Shown here piece by piece: positions 30,457-39,630 of a stretch of DNA of 64,000 nt. Under the pieces are notes generated by a model, which saw only the letters and a program-made list of their open reading frames with translations, made no database searches and was not told where the DNA came from. The translations under genes were made by a program, and so were the position numbers. The stretch lies in NCBI RefSeq assembly GCF_017968885.1, contig NZ_CP072913.1, positions 4,938,501 through 5,002,500 on the forward strand. The letters run 5' to 3'. Numbering within the stretch: the first letter of the stretch is position 1; each line of letters starts with the position of its first letter. This DNA comes from Pseudomonas sp. Tri1. Lineage in GTDB: Bacteria; Pseudomonadota; Gammaproteobacteria; Pseudomonadales; Pseudomonadaceae.

Positions 30457-31237
30457 ATATCTCCTGCTTATCGCCGCGTTAATGAGTGCCGGCCTGGTCC
30501 AGGCTGATAACAGCAAGGCCAATGCACCGGTGGTGGTGGACTCCGATGGTTTCAAGGAACCGTTGAGCAAACTCAAGTTCAACCCGGGCCTGGACCAGCG
30601 CGAATTCGAGCGCTCGACCCTCAACGCCCTGAACGTCTATGACCCGCTGGAATCCTGGAACCGCCGGGTCTACCACTTCAACTACCGCTTCGACCAATGG
30701 GTGTTCCTGCCCGTCGTTGATGGCTACCAATACATCACCCCAAGCTTCGTGCGCACCGGAGTGAGCAACTTCTTCAATAACCTTGGGGATGTGCCGAACC
30801 TGATGAACAGCCTGCTGCAATTCAAGGGCAAGCGTTCGATGGAAACCACGGCGCGACTGCTGCTCAACACCACCATTGGCATTGCCGGCCTGTGGGACCC
30901 GGCCACCGCCATGGGCCTGCCGCGCCAGAGCGAAGACTTCGGCCAGACCCTGGGTTTCTACGGCGTACCCGGCGGCGCGTACTTCGTACTGCCGATCTTC
31001 GGCCCTTCGAACCTGCGCGACACCTCAGGCTTGCTGGTGGACTACACGGCCGAATCGGCGATCAACTACCTGAACGTTTCCGAAGTCAGCGGCAACCACC
31101 CGGAACTGTTGTTCCTGCGCGCCGTGGACAAGCGCTACCAGACCAGCTTCCGCTATGGCCAACTGAACTCGCCGTTCGAGTACGAGAAGGTGCGCTACGT
31201 GTACACCGAGTCGCGTAAGTTGCAGATAGCCGAGTAA
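30449..31237 (+). CDS. MlaA/VacJ family outer-membrane lipid asymmetry protein without lipobox
   Basis: 262 residues. Strong MlaA/VacJ family match: DPLESWNRRVYHFNYRFDQW, VRTGVSNFFNNLGDVPNLMNSLLQ, LLLNTTIGIAGLWDPATAMGL, SEDFGQTLGFYGVPGGAYFVLPIFGPSNLRDT. E. coli MlaA is an outer-membrane lipoprotein that removes surface-exposed phospholipid and hands it to MlaC. Here the signal peptide (MAKYLLLIAALMSAGLVQA) has no Cys near its end, so the protein would be a soluble or differently anchored form. The other Mla genes are not in this window. Overlaps the hydrolase gene by 8 bp. Confidence 0.92.
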   Translation: MAKYLLLIAALMSAGLVQADNSKANAPVVVDSDGFKEPLSKLKFNPGLDQREFERSTLNALNVYDPLESWNRRVYHFNYRFDQWVFLPVVDGYQYITPSFVRTGVSNFFNNLGDVPNLMNSLLQFKGKRSMETTARLLLNTTIGIAGLWDPATAMGLPRQSEDFGQTLGFYGVPGGAYFVLPIFGPSNLRDTSGLLVDYTAESAINYLNVSEVSGNHPELLFLRAVDKRYQTSFRYGQLNSPFEYEKVRYVYTESRKLQIAE

Positions 31238-31260
31238 CACCCGATACACCTGAAACCAAT

Positions 31261-31348
31261 GTGGGAGCGAGCTTGCTCGCGATAGCGGCCTGTCAGTCAA
31301 CGCAGATGTTGAATGTCAGCCCCTCATCGCGAGCAAGCTCGCTCCCAC
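31261..31348. repeat. REP doublet
   Basis: Arms 31261-31283 and 31326-31348, 42-bp interior containing TCAAC...GTTGA, forward then reverse. Between convergent mlaA-like and DUF808 genes. Confidence 0.92.
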
Positions 31349-31368
31349 AGTTGTTATGTGTTGCCGTC

Positions 31369-32283
31369 TCAGCCTTTCAGCGCCTTCCAGATTTTGCCGA
31401 CCGCCAGCACACCCACCAACACCGCTGCCCCCGCGACAATCCCCGCCACCGCGTTGAGCAACATCGGCACGATAAACCCGGCACCGCCGGCACTGGCCGC
31501 CACAGCCTCGATCCAGTGATGCACCACCGGTACGCCATGGGTCAGGATGCCGCCGCCCACCAGGAACATCGCCGCCGTGCCGATCACCGACAGGCTTTTC
31601 ATCATGTAGGGTGCGGCACGCAGGATAGCGCCGCCAATGCTTTTGGCGGCCTGACCTGGCTTCTGCGTCAGCCACAGCCCCAGGTCATCGAGCTTGACGA
31701 TCCCGGCCACCAGGCCATAGACACCAATGGTCATGACGATGGCAATACCCGACAAAACGATGACTTGCTGGGTCAGTGCTGCATCGGCGACGGTGCCGAG
31801 GGTAATGGCGATGATTTCCGCTGACAGAATGAAGTCGGTGCGCACCGCACCTTTGATCTTGTCCTTTTCAAACGCCACCAGATCGACCGCCGGATCAGCC
31901 ACGGCCTCGACCAGTTGTGCATGTTCGGCCTCGTCTTCGGCCGGGCTGTGGAGGAACTTGTGGGCCAGTTTTTCGAACCCTTCGAAACACAGGTAGGCGC
32001 CACCTACCATCAACAGTGGCGTCACCAGCCAGGGCACGAAGGCGCTGATCGCCAGTGCCGATGGCACCAGGATCAACTTGTTGATAAACGAACCCTTGGC
32101 CACCGCCCAGACCACTGGCAGCTCCCGCTCGGCACGCACACCAGAGACTTGCTGGGCATTGAGCGCCAGGTCATCGCCGAGCACGCCGGCGGTTTTCTTG
32201 GCGGCCATTTTGGTCATCAACGCTACATCGTCGAGCACAGTGGCGATATCGTCGATCAGCACCAGCAAACTGCTTCCGGCCAT
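31369..32283 (-). CDS. DUF808 family membrane protein (YedI-like)
   Basis: 304 residues; start ATG with AAGGAG 8 nt upstream. The N-terminal signature [40 protein letters not shown] is DUF808. Several hydrophobic helices (about 80-100, 155-195, 225-245, 265-290) place it in the inner membrane. E. coli YedI is uncharacterised. Divergent from the TetR regulator (132-bp gap), so that regulator may control it. Confidence 0.9.
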   Translation of the reverse strand: MAGSSLLVLIDDIATVLDDVALMTKMAAKKTAGVLGDDLALNAQQVSGVRAERELPVVWAVAKGSFINKLILVPSALAISAFVPWLVTPLLMVGGAYLCFEGFEKLAHKFLHSPAEDEAEHAQLVEAVADPAVDLVAFEKDKIKGAVRTDFILSAEIIAITLGTVADAALTQQVIVLSGIAIVMTIGVYGLVAGIVKLDDLGLWLTQKPGQAAKSIGGAILRAAPYMMKSLSVIGTAAMFLVGGGILTHGVPVVHHWIEAVAASAGGAGFIVPMLLNAVAGIVAGAAVLVGVLAVGKIWKALKG

Positions 32284-32415
32284 GGAGGGGCTCCTTGAAT
32301 AATAATGCCGCGCAGCATACCGCGAGCGGCGGTGCCATGGGGGCATTCTTGAGCGCTGCGCGAGGCCGGTGCTACCATGCGCCACCGCCAGAACAGGCAA
32401 GGAACCCCTGGGTTT

Positions 32416-33024
32416 ATGAGCACAATCCGCGAGCGCAACAAAGCATTGATCCTGCGTACCGCCAGCGAGGAATTTGCCGACAAGGGCTTCGCCGCGACCA
32501 AGACCAGCGACATCGCGGCCAAGGCCGGCCTGCCCAAACCCAACGTCTATTACTACTTCAAGTCCAAGGAAAACCTCTACCGCGAGGTCCTGGAAAGTAT
32601 CATCGAGCCGATCCTCCAGGCTTCGACGCCGTTCAATGCCGACGGCGTGCCGGGTGAGGTGCTGAGCCACTACATCCGCTCCAAGATCCGCATCTCCCGC
32701 GACCTGCCCTTCGCCTCGAAAGTCTTCGCCAGTGAAATCATGCACGGTGCCCCACACCTGAGCCCCGACCTGGTGGAGCAACTCAACGGCCAGGCCCGGC
32801 ACAACATCGACTGCATCCAGACCTGGATCGACCGCGGCCAGATCGCCCCCATCGACCCCAACCACCTGATGTTCAGCATCTGGGCCGCGACCCAGACCTA
32901 CGCCGACTTCGATTGGCAGATCTCGGCGGTGACCGGCAAGGAGAAGCTCGATGAAGCGGATTATGAAGCGGCGGCGCAGACGATTATCCGGTTGGTGTTG
33001 AAGGGGTGTGAGGTGGATCGCTAG
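32416..33024 (+). CDS. TetR family transcriptional regulator (RutR-like)
   Basis: 202 residues from [13 protein letters not shown]-terminal [47 protein letters not shown]. The C-terminal ligand domain ([34 protein letters not shown]) resembles the RutR/YcdC group, whose E. coli member senses uracil/thymine. There is no rut operon in view. It is divergent from the DUF808 gene; the HTH suggests a repressor of that gene and/or itself. Confidence 0.88.
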   Translation: MSTIRERNKALILRTASEEFADKGFAATKTSDIAAKAGLPKPNVYYYFKSKENLYREVLESIIEPILQASTPFNADGVPGEVLSHYIRSKIRISRDLPFASKVFASEIMHGAPHLSPDLVEQLNGQARHNIDCIQTWIDRGQIAPIDPNHLMFSIWAATQTYADFDWQISAVTGKEKLDEADYEAAAQTIIRLVLKGCEVDR

Positions 33025-33045
33025 TTTGAGACCGCGTCGTCTTCA

Positions 33046-33065
33046 ATCGCGAGCAGGCTCGCGAT
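33046..33065. repeat. Solo, collapsed REP
   Basis: ATCGCGAGCAGGCTCGCGAT, a near-perfect 20-bp palindrome made of the CGCGAGC half of the REP twice. It lies 20 bp from the 3' end of the RAYT gene. Confidence 0.75.
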
Positions 33066-33085
33066 GAAGGCAACTCGGTTACGGA

Positions 33086-33544
33086 TCAAACCCAAATGGC
33101 ATCCCACAGTGGATAGTCGCCAAATCGTTTGACCAGACCAGCCCGCAGCGGATTTGCCACGACATACCGAGCCAGGACTACCAGATCTTCTTCCCGGCGC
33201 AGGGCTCGATCATGGTATCCCTGCTGCCATAAGCTACCGCTGCGGCCTGAGGATAGATTCACTGCCCGAGTGCTTAAGGATTTGGTCTTTTGCATCAACT
33301 CATTCAGCGAACTCTGCTGAAGTTCTATCAACCGATGGAAATGATCAGGCATGACCACCCACGCCAACGATTTGGCCCACTCCTTTTCCTGGGCATGCCG
33401 AAACTGATCAACAACCAATCTACCCAGGGCGAACTCCTGAAAAACAGGTCTTCGGTCGATTGTGTTGGTGGTCAGCAAATAGATTCGATTCAACTCACCG
33501 TAGCGGCCAATGCGCAAACGATGTGAAGCGGGTAAATCAGGCAT
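33086..33544 (-). CDS. REP-associated tyrosine transposase (RAYT)
   Basis: 152 residues, Y1 (HUH) transposase-like family tied to REP sequences. HUH motif His68-Phe-His70 in WVVMPDHFHRLIEL; candidate catalytic Tyr127 in VVLARYVVANPLRAGLV; WQQGYHDRALRREEDL and the terminal DYPLWDAIW are family typical. It appears intact, with AGGAGG before the ATG. It is flanked by a collapsed REP (33046-33065) and a full REP doublet (33641-33733). RAYTs are single-copy, domesticated genes thought to mobilise or maintain REPINs; the many REPs in this window are candidate substrates. Confidence 0.93.
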   Translation of the reverse strand: MPDLPASHRLRIGRYGELNRIYLLTTNTIDRRPVFQEFALGRLVVDQFRHAQEKEWAKSLAWVVMPDHFHRLIELQQSSLNELMQKTKSLSTRAVNLSSGRSGSLWQQGYHDRALRREEDLVVLARYVVANPLRAGLVKRFGDYPLWDAIWV

Positions 33545-33640
33545 TCCGTTGCCTCCTTGATAGTCAGGTCATGAAAGGCTAGATCACTGAATGCTTGATC
33601 GAAGGAGGACTTTTTAGCTGTATGTGTCTGGTCTATCGCC

Positions 33641-33733
33641 ATCGCGAGCAAGCTCGCTCCCACAAGGGGTTCCGGTTTGTTCGCGAAATCCGGGTACACT
33701 GCAGAACCCTGTGGGAGCGAGCTTGCTCGCGAT
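33641..33733. repeat. REP doublet beside the RAYT gene
   Basis: Arms 33641-33663 (reverse) and 33711-33733 (forward), 47-bp interior. Begins 97 bp upstream of the RAYT start codon. Confidence 0.92.
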
Positions 33734-33757
33734 GGCGGTTGATCAATCACCACAAAT

Positions 33758-34195
33758 TCAAGCTCCCCCCACATCCGCCCTCAACTGCACCGCCTCCACC
33801 GCCCTGACTGCCACCTGCTCATCCACATCCGAAACATCCCCACTGACACCAATCGCCCCCAACACCCTCCCATCCTGATCCCTGATCAACACCCCACCCG
33901 GTGCCGGTACAACGCTGCCCTGCCCCAGCCCATTCAAAGCCGCAAAGAACGCCGGGCGTTGCTGGGCGTCCTGGGCCAGCAGGCGTGAGCCTTTGCCCAA
34001 GGCGATGGCGCCCCAGGCCTTGCCGATGGCGATCTGTGGGCGAAGCAGGCTAGCGCCGTCTTCGCGCTGCAAGGCAATCAGGTGTCCGCCGCTGTCCAGG
34101 ACCGCGACGGTCAATGGGGCCGCGCTGATTTCACGGCCTGCGGCGAGGGCTTGTCCTGCCAGGTTGACGGCGACTTTCAAGGTTAGAGCACTCAT
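33758..34195 (-). CDS. HbpS/GlcG-like small protein (DUF336)
   Basis: 145 residues from the ATG with AAGGA upstream. The GlcG/HbpS signature is clear: LTVAVLDSGGHLIALQREDGA, IAIGKAWGAIALGKGS, and the C-terminal GGVLIRDQDGRVLGAIGVSGDVSDVDEQVA. The family includes heme-binding HbpS of Streptomyces and GlcG of glycolate operons; the exact function is unknown. It is divergent from gcl, and a TTGTATACAA site lies 92 bp upstream of its start, supporting co-regulation with glyoxylate metabolism. Confidence 0.88.
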   Translation of the reverse strand: MSALTLKVAVNLAGQALAAGREISAAPLTVAVLDSGGHLIALQREDGASLLRPQIAIGKAWGAIALGKGSRLLAQDAQQRPAFFAALNGLGQGSVVPAPGGVLIRDQDGRVLGAIGVSGDVSDVDEQVAVRAVEAVQLRADVGGA

Positions 34196-34286
34196 GGGGC
34201 TGTCCTTCTTTTGTGATGAGAGAGGCCTTGCGGGTGTCACTTCTCAGAAAACTGAGCACACAAATAGAGCACATAAAACTACAATT

Positions 34287-34296
34287 TTGTATACAA
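34287..34296. promoter_or_regulatory. TTGTATACAA palindrome, site 1 (HbpS-like/gcl region)
   Basis: Perfect 10-bp palindrome in the 265-bp divergent region, nearer the HbpS-like gene. Identical 10-mer at 34425-34434 and 62061-62070. Candidate GntR/FadR-type operator. Confidence 0.6.
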
Positions 34297-34424
34297 TAAA
34301 TTCGCACTTAGTCAATAATCGACGAAATACCACAGAATTCCCAGCCTCTGACGAATGAAACAGCCGCTTGAGAAAATGGATTGACCTGTGCCGTTAGCCA
34401 TGAATACACTCTGTGAAAAGCCAC

Positions 34425-34434
34425 TTGTATACAA
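34425..34434. promoter_or_regulatory. TTGTATACAA palindrome, site 2 (gcl)
   Basis: Same palindrome, ending 27 bp before the gcl ATG and overlapping a TACAAT -10-like hexamer, a position suited to repression of gcl. Confidence 0.62.
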
Positions 34435-34460
34435 TTACAAAACGTAAGAGGCACAAAACC

Positions 34461-36236
34461 ATGAGCAAAATGAGAGCAATCGAAGCCGCCGTCCTGGTGA
34501 TGCGCCGTGAAGGCGTGGACACCGCCTTCGGCATCCCGGGTGCAGCGATCAACCCGCTGTACTCTGCCCTGCAAAAGGTGGGCGGCATCGATCACGTCCT
34601 CGCTCGCCACGTTGAAGGCGCCTCGCACATGGCCGAGGGCTACACCCGCACCAAAGCCGGCAACATCGGTGTGTGCATCGGCACCTCGGGCCCGGCCGGC
34701 ACCGATATGGTGACCGGGCTCTACAGCGCCTCGGCCGATTCGATCCCGATCCTGTGCATCACCGGGCAAGCGCCCCGCGCTCGTATGCACAAGGAAGATT
34801 TCCAGGCTGTGGACATCACCAGCATCGTCAAGCCGGTGACCAAGTGGGCGACCACCGTGCTGGAGCCGGGCCAGGTGCCGTACGCATTCCAGAAAGCCTT
34901 CTATGAAATGCGCTCCGGCCGGCCGGGCCCGGTGCTGATCGACCTGCCGTTCGATGTGCAGATGGCCGAGATCGAATTCGACATCGACGCCTACCAACCA
35001 CTGCCCCTGGCCAAACCCGCGGCCAACCGCGTGCAGATAGAGAAAGCCCTGGCGATGCTTAATCAGGCTGAGCGGCCATTGCTGGTGGCCGGCGGCGGCA
35101 TCATCAATGCCGATGCCAGCGAGCTGCTGGTGGAGTTCGCCGAGCTGACCGGCATCCCAGTCATCCCGACATTGATGGGCTGGGGCACCATCCCCGACGA
35201 TCACCCACTGATGGTCGGCATGGTCGGCCTGCAAACCTCCCATCGCTACGGCAACGCCACGTTGCTCAAGTCGGACCTGGTGCTGGGTATCGGCAACCGC
35301 TGGGCCAACCGTCATACCGGCTCGGTGGAGGTCTACACCGAAGGCCGCAGGTTCATTCACGTGGACATCGAGCCAACCCAGATCGGTCGCGTGTTCACGC
35401 CCGACCTGGGCATCGTTTCCGATGCTGCTTCGGCCCTGGCGGTGTTCATCGACGTGGCCCGTGAGTGGCAAGCCGCCGGTAAGTTGAAGAACCGCAGCGC
35501 CTGGCTGCAGGACTGCCAGCAACGCAAGGCCAGCCTGCAGCGCAAGACCCACTTCGACAACGTGCCGGTCAAGCCACAGCGGGTGTACGAAGAAATGAAC
35601 CAGGTGTTCGGCAAGGACACCTGCTACGTCAGCACCATCGGCCTATCGCAGATCGCCGGGGCGCAGTTCCTCCATGTGTACAAGCCGCGCCACTGGATCA
35701 ACTGCGGCCAGGCCGGACCGTTGGGCTGGACCATTCCGGCCGCGCTGGGGGTGGTCAAGGCCGATCCGAGCCGCCAGGTCGTGGCGTTGTCGGGTGACTA
35801 TGATTTCCAGTTCATGATTGAAGAGCTGGCGGTGGGTGCGCAGTTCAAGCTGCCGTACATCCACGTCGTGGTGAACAACTCCTACCTGGGGCTGATTCGC
35901 CAGGCCCAGCGCGGGTTCGACATGGACTACTGCGTGCAGCTGTCCTTCGACAACCTCAACGCCCCGGAACTCAACGGCTATGGCGTGGACCACATTGCCG
36001 TGGCCGAAGGCCTGGGCTGCAAGGCGCTGCGGGTGTTCGAGCCGTCTGGCATCCAACCGGCGCTGCGCAAGGCCCAGGCGATGATCGAGGAATTCAAGGT
36101 GCCGGTGATTGTCGAGATCATCCTGGAGCGGGTCACCAATATCTCCATGGGCACCGAGATCAACGCCGTCAACGAGTTCGAAGACCTGGCGCTGGTGGGC
36201 AACGATGCACCGACCGCGATTTCGTTGCTCGATTGA
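34461..36236 (+). CDS. gcl: Glyoxylate carboligase (tartronate-semialdehyde synthase)
   Basis: 591 residues; ThDP enzyme that joins two glyoxylates into tartronate semialdehyde and CO2. [37 protein letters not shown] at the start; Gcl has Val in place of the usual catalytic Glu in this N-terminal region, consistent with GIPGAAI. ThDP motif [17 protein letters not shown] with [10 protein letters not shown] near 455-495. First gene of gcl-hyi-glxR-ttuD-pyk, the route from glyoxylate (purine, allantoin, ethylene glycol or glycolate breakdown) to glycerate and pyruvate. Two palindromes lie upstream. Confidence 0.97.
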   Translation: MSKMRAIEAAVLVMRREGVDTAFGIPGAAINPLYSALQKVGGIDHVLARHVEGASHMAEGYTRTKAGNIGVCIGTSGPAGTDMVTGLYSASADSIPILCITGQAPRARMHKEDFQAVDITSIVKPVTKWATTVLEPGQVPYAFQKAFYEMRSGRPGPVLIDLPFDVQMAEIEFDIDAYQPLPLAKPAANRVQIEKALAMLNQAERPLLVAGGGIINADASELLVEFAELTGIPVIPTLMGWGTIPDDHPLMVGMVGLQTSHRYGNATLLKSDLVLGIGNRWANRHTGSVEVYTEGRRFIHVDIEPTQIGRVFTPDLGIVSDAASALAVFIDVAREWQAAGKLKNRSAWLQDCQQRKASLQRKTHFDNVPVKPQRVYEEMNQVFGKDTCYVSTIGLSQIAGAQFLHVYKPRHWINCGQAGPLGWTIPAALGVVKADPSRQVVALSGDYDFQFMIEELAVGAQFKLPYIHVVVNNSYLGLIRQAQRGFDMDYCVQLSFDNLNAPELNGYGVDHIAVAEGLGCKALRVFEPSGIQPALRKAQAMIEEFKVPVIVEIILERVTNISMGTEINAVNEFEDLALVGNDAPTAISLLD

Positions 36237-36252
36237 ATGCCGACGCACTCCT

Positions 36253-36339
36253 GTGGAGCGAGCTTGCTCGCGATGACGGCGCTACATTCAACATGGATGC
36301 AAGCAGACACACCGCTATCGCGAGCAAGCTCGCTCCCAC
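36253..36339. repeat. REP doublet between gcl and hyi
   Basis: Arms 36253-36274 (one G short) and 36317-36339, 42-bp interior. Lies inside the gcl operon, so it would be transcribed and fold as a long hairpin. Confidence 0.92.
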
Positions 36340-36371
36340 AGGGGCCTGCCAACTATTTACAGGAGACCACC

Positions 36372-37154
36372 ATGCCACGCTTTGCAGCCAACCTGTCCAT
36401 GCTGTTCACCGAGCTGGATTTCCTCGCCCGTTTTGAAGCCGCCGCCAAGGCCGGTTTCACAGGTGTCGAATACCTGTTCCCTTACGACTACAGCTCTGCC
36501 GAACTCAAGGCGTTGCTCGACGCCAATGGCCTGACCCAGGTGCTGTTCAACCTTCCGGCCGGCGACTGGGCCAAGGGCGAACGTGGTATCGCCTGCCTAC
36601 CGGACCGGGTCGAGGAGTTCCGCGCTGGTGTCGACCTGGCGATCGCCTACGCCAAAGTACTGGGCAACACCCAGGTCAACTGCCTGGCCGGGATTCGTCC
36701 GCAGAACTGCGATGCGGCCCTGGTGGAGAAAACCTTCGTCGCCAACCTGAAGTACGCCGCCGAAAAGCTGCAGGCCAAAGGCATCAAGCTGGTGATGGAA
36801 GCCATCAACACCCGCGACATCCCCGGCTTCTACCTGAACAACACCGCCCAGGCCCTGTCGATCCGCGAGCAAGTGGGCAGCGCCAACCTGTTCCTGCAGT
36901 ACGACATCTACCACATGCAGATCATGGAAGGTGACCTGGCCCGGACTCTGTCGACGCACCTGAACGAGATCAACCACGTGCAACTGGCAGATAACCCAGG
37001 CCGCAACGAGCCAGGCACAGGCGAAATCAACTATCGCTTCCTGTTCGAACACCTGGACCGCATCGGCTACCAGGGTTGGGTCGGCTGCGAGTACAAGCCG
37101 CTGACCAGCACCGAAGCGGGATTGGGCTGGTTGAAAACCCATAACGCGATCTGA
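36372..37154 (+). CDS. hyi: Hydroxypyruvate isomerase
   Basis: 260 residues from MPRFAANLSMLFTELDFL with AGGAG upstream. AP-endonuclease-2-like TIM barrel with metal/catalytic Glu in KLVMEAINTRDIPG and LQYDIYHMQIMEGD, NHVQLADNPGRNEPGTGEINY, and late Glu in WVGCEYKP. Interconverts hydroxypyruvate and tartronate semialdehyde. Second gene of the gcl operon. Confidence 0.96.
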   Translation: MPRFAANLSMLFTELDFLARFEAAAKAGFTGVEYLFPYDYSSAELKALLDANGLTQVLFNLPAGDWAKGERGIACLPDRVEEFRAGVDLAIAYAKVLGNTQVNCLAGIRPQNCDAALVEKTFVANLKYAAEKLQAKGIKLVMEAINTRDIPGFYLNNTAQALSIREQVGSANLFLQYDIYHMQIMEGDLARTLSTHLNEINHVQLADNPGRNEPGTGEINYRFLFEHLDRIGYQGWVGCEYKPLTSTEAGLGWLKTHNAI

Positions 37155-37168
37155 CCCGATTTCCCCCT

Positions 37169-37256
37169 GTGGGAGCGAGCTTGCTCGCGATAACGGCGGT
37201 CCAGCCAACCTCTTTGTTGAAGGTAAAACCGTCATCGCGAGCAAGCTCGCTCCCAC
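37169..37256. repeat. REP doublet between hyi and glxR
   Basis: Arms 37169-37191 and 37234-37256, 42-bp interior. Second of three intra-operon doublets in the gcl cluster. Confidence 0.92.
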
Positions 37257-37291
37257 AGAAAAGCAGTTCCCCATTTGCTTGAAACAGCGAT

Positions 37292-37299
37292 AAAAACAA
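37292..37299 (+). promoter_or_regulatory. Hfq/Crc-type A-rich element before glxR
   Basis: AAAAACAA directly followed by the AGAGGA ribosome site of glxR, the position where Hfq/Crc blocks translation in Pseudomonas. Confidence 0.5.
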
Positions 37300-37311
37300 G
37301 AGGATTTTCCC

Positions 37312-38202
37312 ATGGCTAAAATCGGATTCATCGGCACCGGCATCATGGGCCACCCCATGGCCCTGAACCTGCAAAAGGCCGGGCACAGCGTGTTCCTGTC
37401 CCAGCACCACGACGCGGCTCCGGCCGATCTGCTGGCCGGCGGCGCAGTGGCGTTGGCCAACCCGAAGGAAGTGGCCCAGGAAGCCGAGTTCATCATCGTC
37501 ATGGTCCCGGACACTCCGCAGGTCGACGATGTGTTGTTCCGTGCCGACGGCGTCGCGGCTGGTGTGGGGGCTGGCAAAGTGGTGATCGACATGAGTTCGA
37601 TCTCCCCCACCGCCACCAAGGCGTTCGCGGCGAAGATCAATGCAAAAGGCGCGCAGTACCTCGACGCCCCGGTGTCCGGCGGTGAAGTCGGCGCCAAGGC
37701 CGCGACCCTGAGCATCATGGTCGGTGGCGACAGCGCCGCTTTCGAGCGCGCCCTGCCGCTGTTCCAGGCCATGGGCAAGAACATCACCCTGGTGGGCGGT
37801 AACGGCGACGGCCAGACCGCCAAAGTGGCGAATCAGATCATCGTCGCCCTGAACATCCAGGCCGTGGCCGAAGCCTTGTTGTTCGCCGCGAAAAACGGTG
37901 CCGACCCGGCCAAGGTCCGCGAAGCACTGATGGGCGGCTTCGCTTCGTCGAAGATCCTGGAAGTGCATGGTGAGCGCATGATCAAGGGCACCTTCGATCC
38001 GGGCTTTCGCATCAGCCTGCACCAGAAAGACCTGAACCTGGCCCTGCAAGGCGCCAAGGAACTGAACATCAACCTGCCCAACACCGCCAGCGCCCAGCAA
38101 GTGTTCAGCACCTGCGCGGCCATTGGTGGCAGCAATTGGGACCACTCGGCGTTGATCAAGGGCTTGGAGCATATGGCCAATTTTTCCATCCGCGACAAAT
38201 AA
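37312..38202 (+). CDS. glxR: 2-hydroxy-3-oxopropionate (tartronate semialdehyde) reductase
   Basis: 296 residues, beta-hydroxyacid dehydrogenase family. N-terminal NAD(P) motif IGFIGTGIMGHPMALNL; substrate loop LDAPVSGGEVGAKAATL; catalytic Lys in GQTAKVANQIIVALN (near residue 170); C-terminal KDLNLALQGAKEL. Reduces tartronate semialdehyde to D-glycerate. Third gene of the gcl operon. Confidence 0.96.
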   Translation: MAKIGFIGTGIMGHPMALNLQKAGHSVFLSQHHDAAPADLLAGGAVALANPKEVAQEAEFIIVMVPDTPQVDDVLFRADGVAAGVGAGKVVIDMSSISPTATKAFAAKINAKGAQYLDAPVSGGEVGAKAATLSIMVGGDSAAFERALPLFQAMGKNITLVGGNGDGQTAKVANQIIVALNIQAVAEALLFAAKNGADPAKVREALMGGFASSKILEVHGERMIKGTFDPGFRISLHQKDLNLALQGAKELNINLPNTASAQQVFSTCAAIGGSNWDHSALIKGLEHMANFSIRDK

Positions 38203-38219
38203 GCCCTGCACTACCCCCT

Positions 38220-38307
38220 GTGGGAGCGAGCTTGCTCGCGATAGCGGTTTTACATTCAACAACGATGTTGACTGGGCCACCGCTATCGCGAGCAAGCTCG
38301 CTCCCAC
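38220..38307. repeat. REP doublet between glxR and ttuD
   Basis: Arms 38220-38242 and 38285-38307, 42-bp interior with TTCAAC...GTTGA. Third doublet inside the gcl operon. Confidence 0.92.
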
Positions 38308-38325
38308 AGGGTCCGCATCAACGCT

Positions 38326-38333
38326 AAGAATAA
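38326..38333 (+). promoter_or_regulatory. Hfq/Crc-type A-rich element before ttuD
   Basis: AAGAATAA (extended AAGAATAAAAA) 7 nt upstream of the GGGAG ribosome site of ttuD. Confidence 0.45.
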
Positions 38334-38349
38334 AAATCGGGAGCCCGCC

Positions 38350-39630
38350 ATGTCGGTCGATCCGCAACAATTGCTGCGCGAGCTGTTTGCCACAGCCATC
38401 GACGCGGCCCATCCGCAGCACATCCTTGAACCCTATCTGCCCAGCGACCGCAGCGGCCGGGTAATCGTTATCGGTGCCGGCAAGGCCGCCGCCGCCATGG
38501 CCCAAGTGGTCGAGCGCTGCTGGCAGGGCGAAGTCTCTGGCCTGGTGGTGACTCGCTACGGCCATGGCGCACCCTGTCAGAAAATCGAAGTGGTCGAGGC
38601 CGCTCACCCGGTGCCTGACGCCGCCGGCCTGGCCGTGGCCCGGCGGGTATTGGCAATGGTCAGCGATCTGCGCGAAGACGACCGCGTCATCTTCCTGCTG
38701 TCCGGCGGCGGTTCTGCCCTGCTCGCCTTGCCAGCCGAAGGCATCACCCTGGGTGACAAGCAATCGATCAACAAAGCCTTGCTCAAGTCCGGCGCATCCA
38801 TCGGCGAGATGAATTGCGTGCGCAAGCATCTCTCGGCGATCAAGGGCGGGCGCCTGGGCAAAGCCTGCTGGCCGGCAACGGTCTATACCTACGCGATCTC
38901 CGACGTACCGGGTGACCTCGCCACGGTCATCGCCTCCGGCCCTACCGTGGCTGATCCCAGCACATCGGCCGAAGCCCTGGCGATCCTCAAGCGCTACCAC
39001 ATCGAGGTACCAGCCTCGGTGCGGCAGTGGTTGCAAAGCCCCGAATCGGAAACCGTCAAACCCGGCGACCCGGGCCTGGCCCACAGCCACTTCCAGCTGA
39101 TCGCCCGCCCGCAGCAATCACTGGAAGCGGCAGCGGTGAAAGCCCGTCAGGCCGGTTTCAGCCCGTTGATCCTCGGCGACCTGGAAGGCGAATCCCGGGA
39201 AGTAGCGAAAGTCCACGCCGGCATCGCCCGGCAAATCGCCCACCACGGCCAGCCCCTGGCAGCGCCGTGCGTGATCCTGTCCGGTGGCGAAACCACCGTC
39301 ACCGTGCGCGGCAATGGCCGTGGCGGGCGCAACGCCGAATTCCTGCTGAGCCTGACCGACAGCCTCAAGGGCCACCCCGGCATCTACGCGCTGGCTGGCG
39401 ACACGGACGGCATCGACGGTTCCGAAGACAACGCCGGTGCCCTCATGACCCCGGACAGCTATCACCGCGCTATCGAACTGGGCCTGAGCGCCAGCGACGA
39501 GCTGGATAACAACAACGGGTATGGCTACTTCGCCGCGCTGGATGGGTTGATCGTCACCGAGCCGACCCGTACCAACGTCAACGACTTTCGCGCCATCCTG
39601 ATCCTCGAGAACCCCAAACATGACGCCTGA
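38350..39630 (+). CDS. ttuD: Glycerate 2-kinase / hydroxypyruvate reductase TtuD (MOFRL family)
   Basis: 426 residues. N-terminal DUF4147 (glycerate kinase 2) domain: GRVIVIGAGKAAAAMAQVVE, VVTRYGHGAPC, EAAHPVPDAAG, LLSGGGSALLALPAEG. C-terminal MOFRL domain: ILSGGETTVTVRGNGRGGRNAEFLL and AGDTDGIDGSEDNAGA. Historically annotated as hydroxypyruvate reductase; the family is now known as ATP-dependent glycerate 2-kinase. It connects D-glycerate to 2-phosphoglycerate and thus to the overlapping pyk gene. Confidence 0.93.
   Translation: MSVDPQQLLRELFATAIDAAHPQHILEPYLPSDRSGRVIVIGAGKAAAAMAQVVERCWQGEVSGLVVTRYGHGAPCQKIEVVEAAHPVPDAAGLAVARRVLAMVSDLREDDRVIFLLSGGGSALLALPAEGITLGDKQSINKALLKSGASIGEMNCVRKHLSAIKGGRLGKACWPATVYTYAISDVPGDLATVIASGPTVADPSTSAEALAILKRYHIEVPASVRQWLQSPESETVKPGDPGLAHSHFQLIARPQQSLEAAAVKARQAGFSPLILGDLEGESREVAKVHAGIARQIAHHGQPLAAPCVILSGGETTVTVRGNGRGGRNAEFLLSLTDSLKGHPGIYALAGDTDGIDGSEDNAGALMTPDSYHRAIELGLSASDELDNNNGYGYFAALDGLIVTEPTRTNVNDFRAILILENPKHDA

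Noticed and set aside
33046..33065. The spaced ATCGCGAGC-type repeats as a CRISPR array
   Set aside because: Repeats are dispersed between genes in inverted pairs, not regularly spaced direct repeats, and there are no cas genes.
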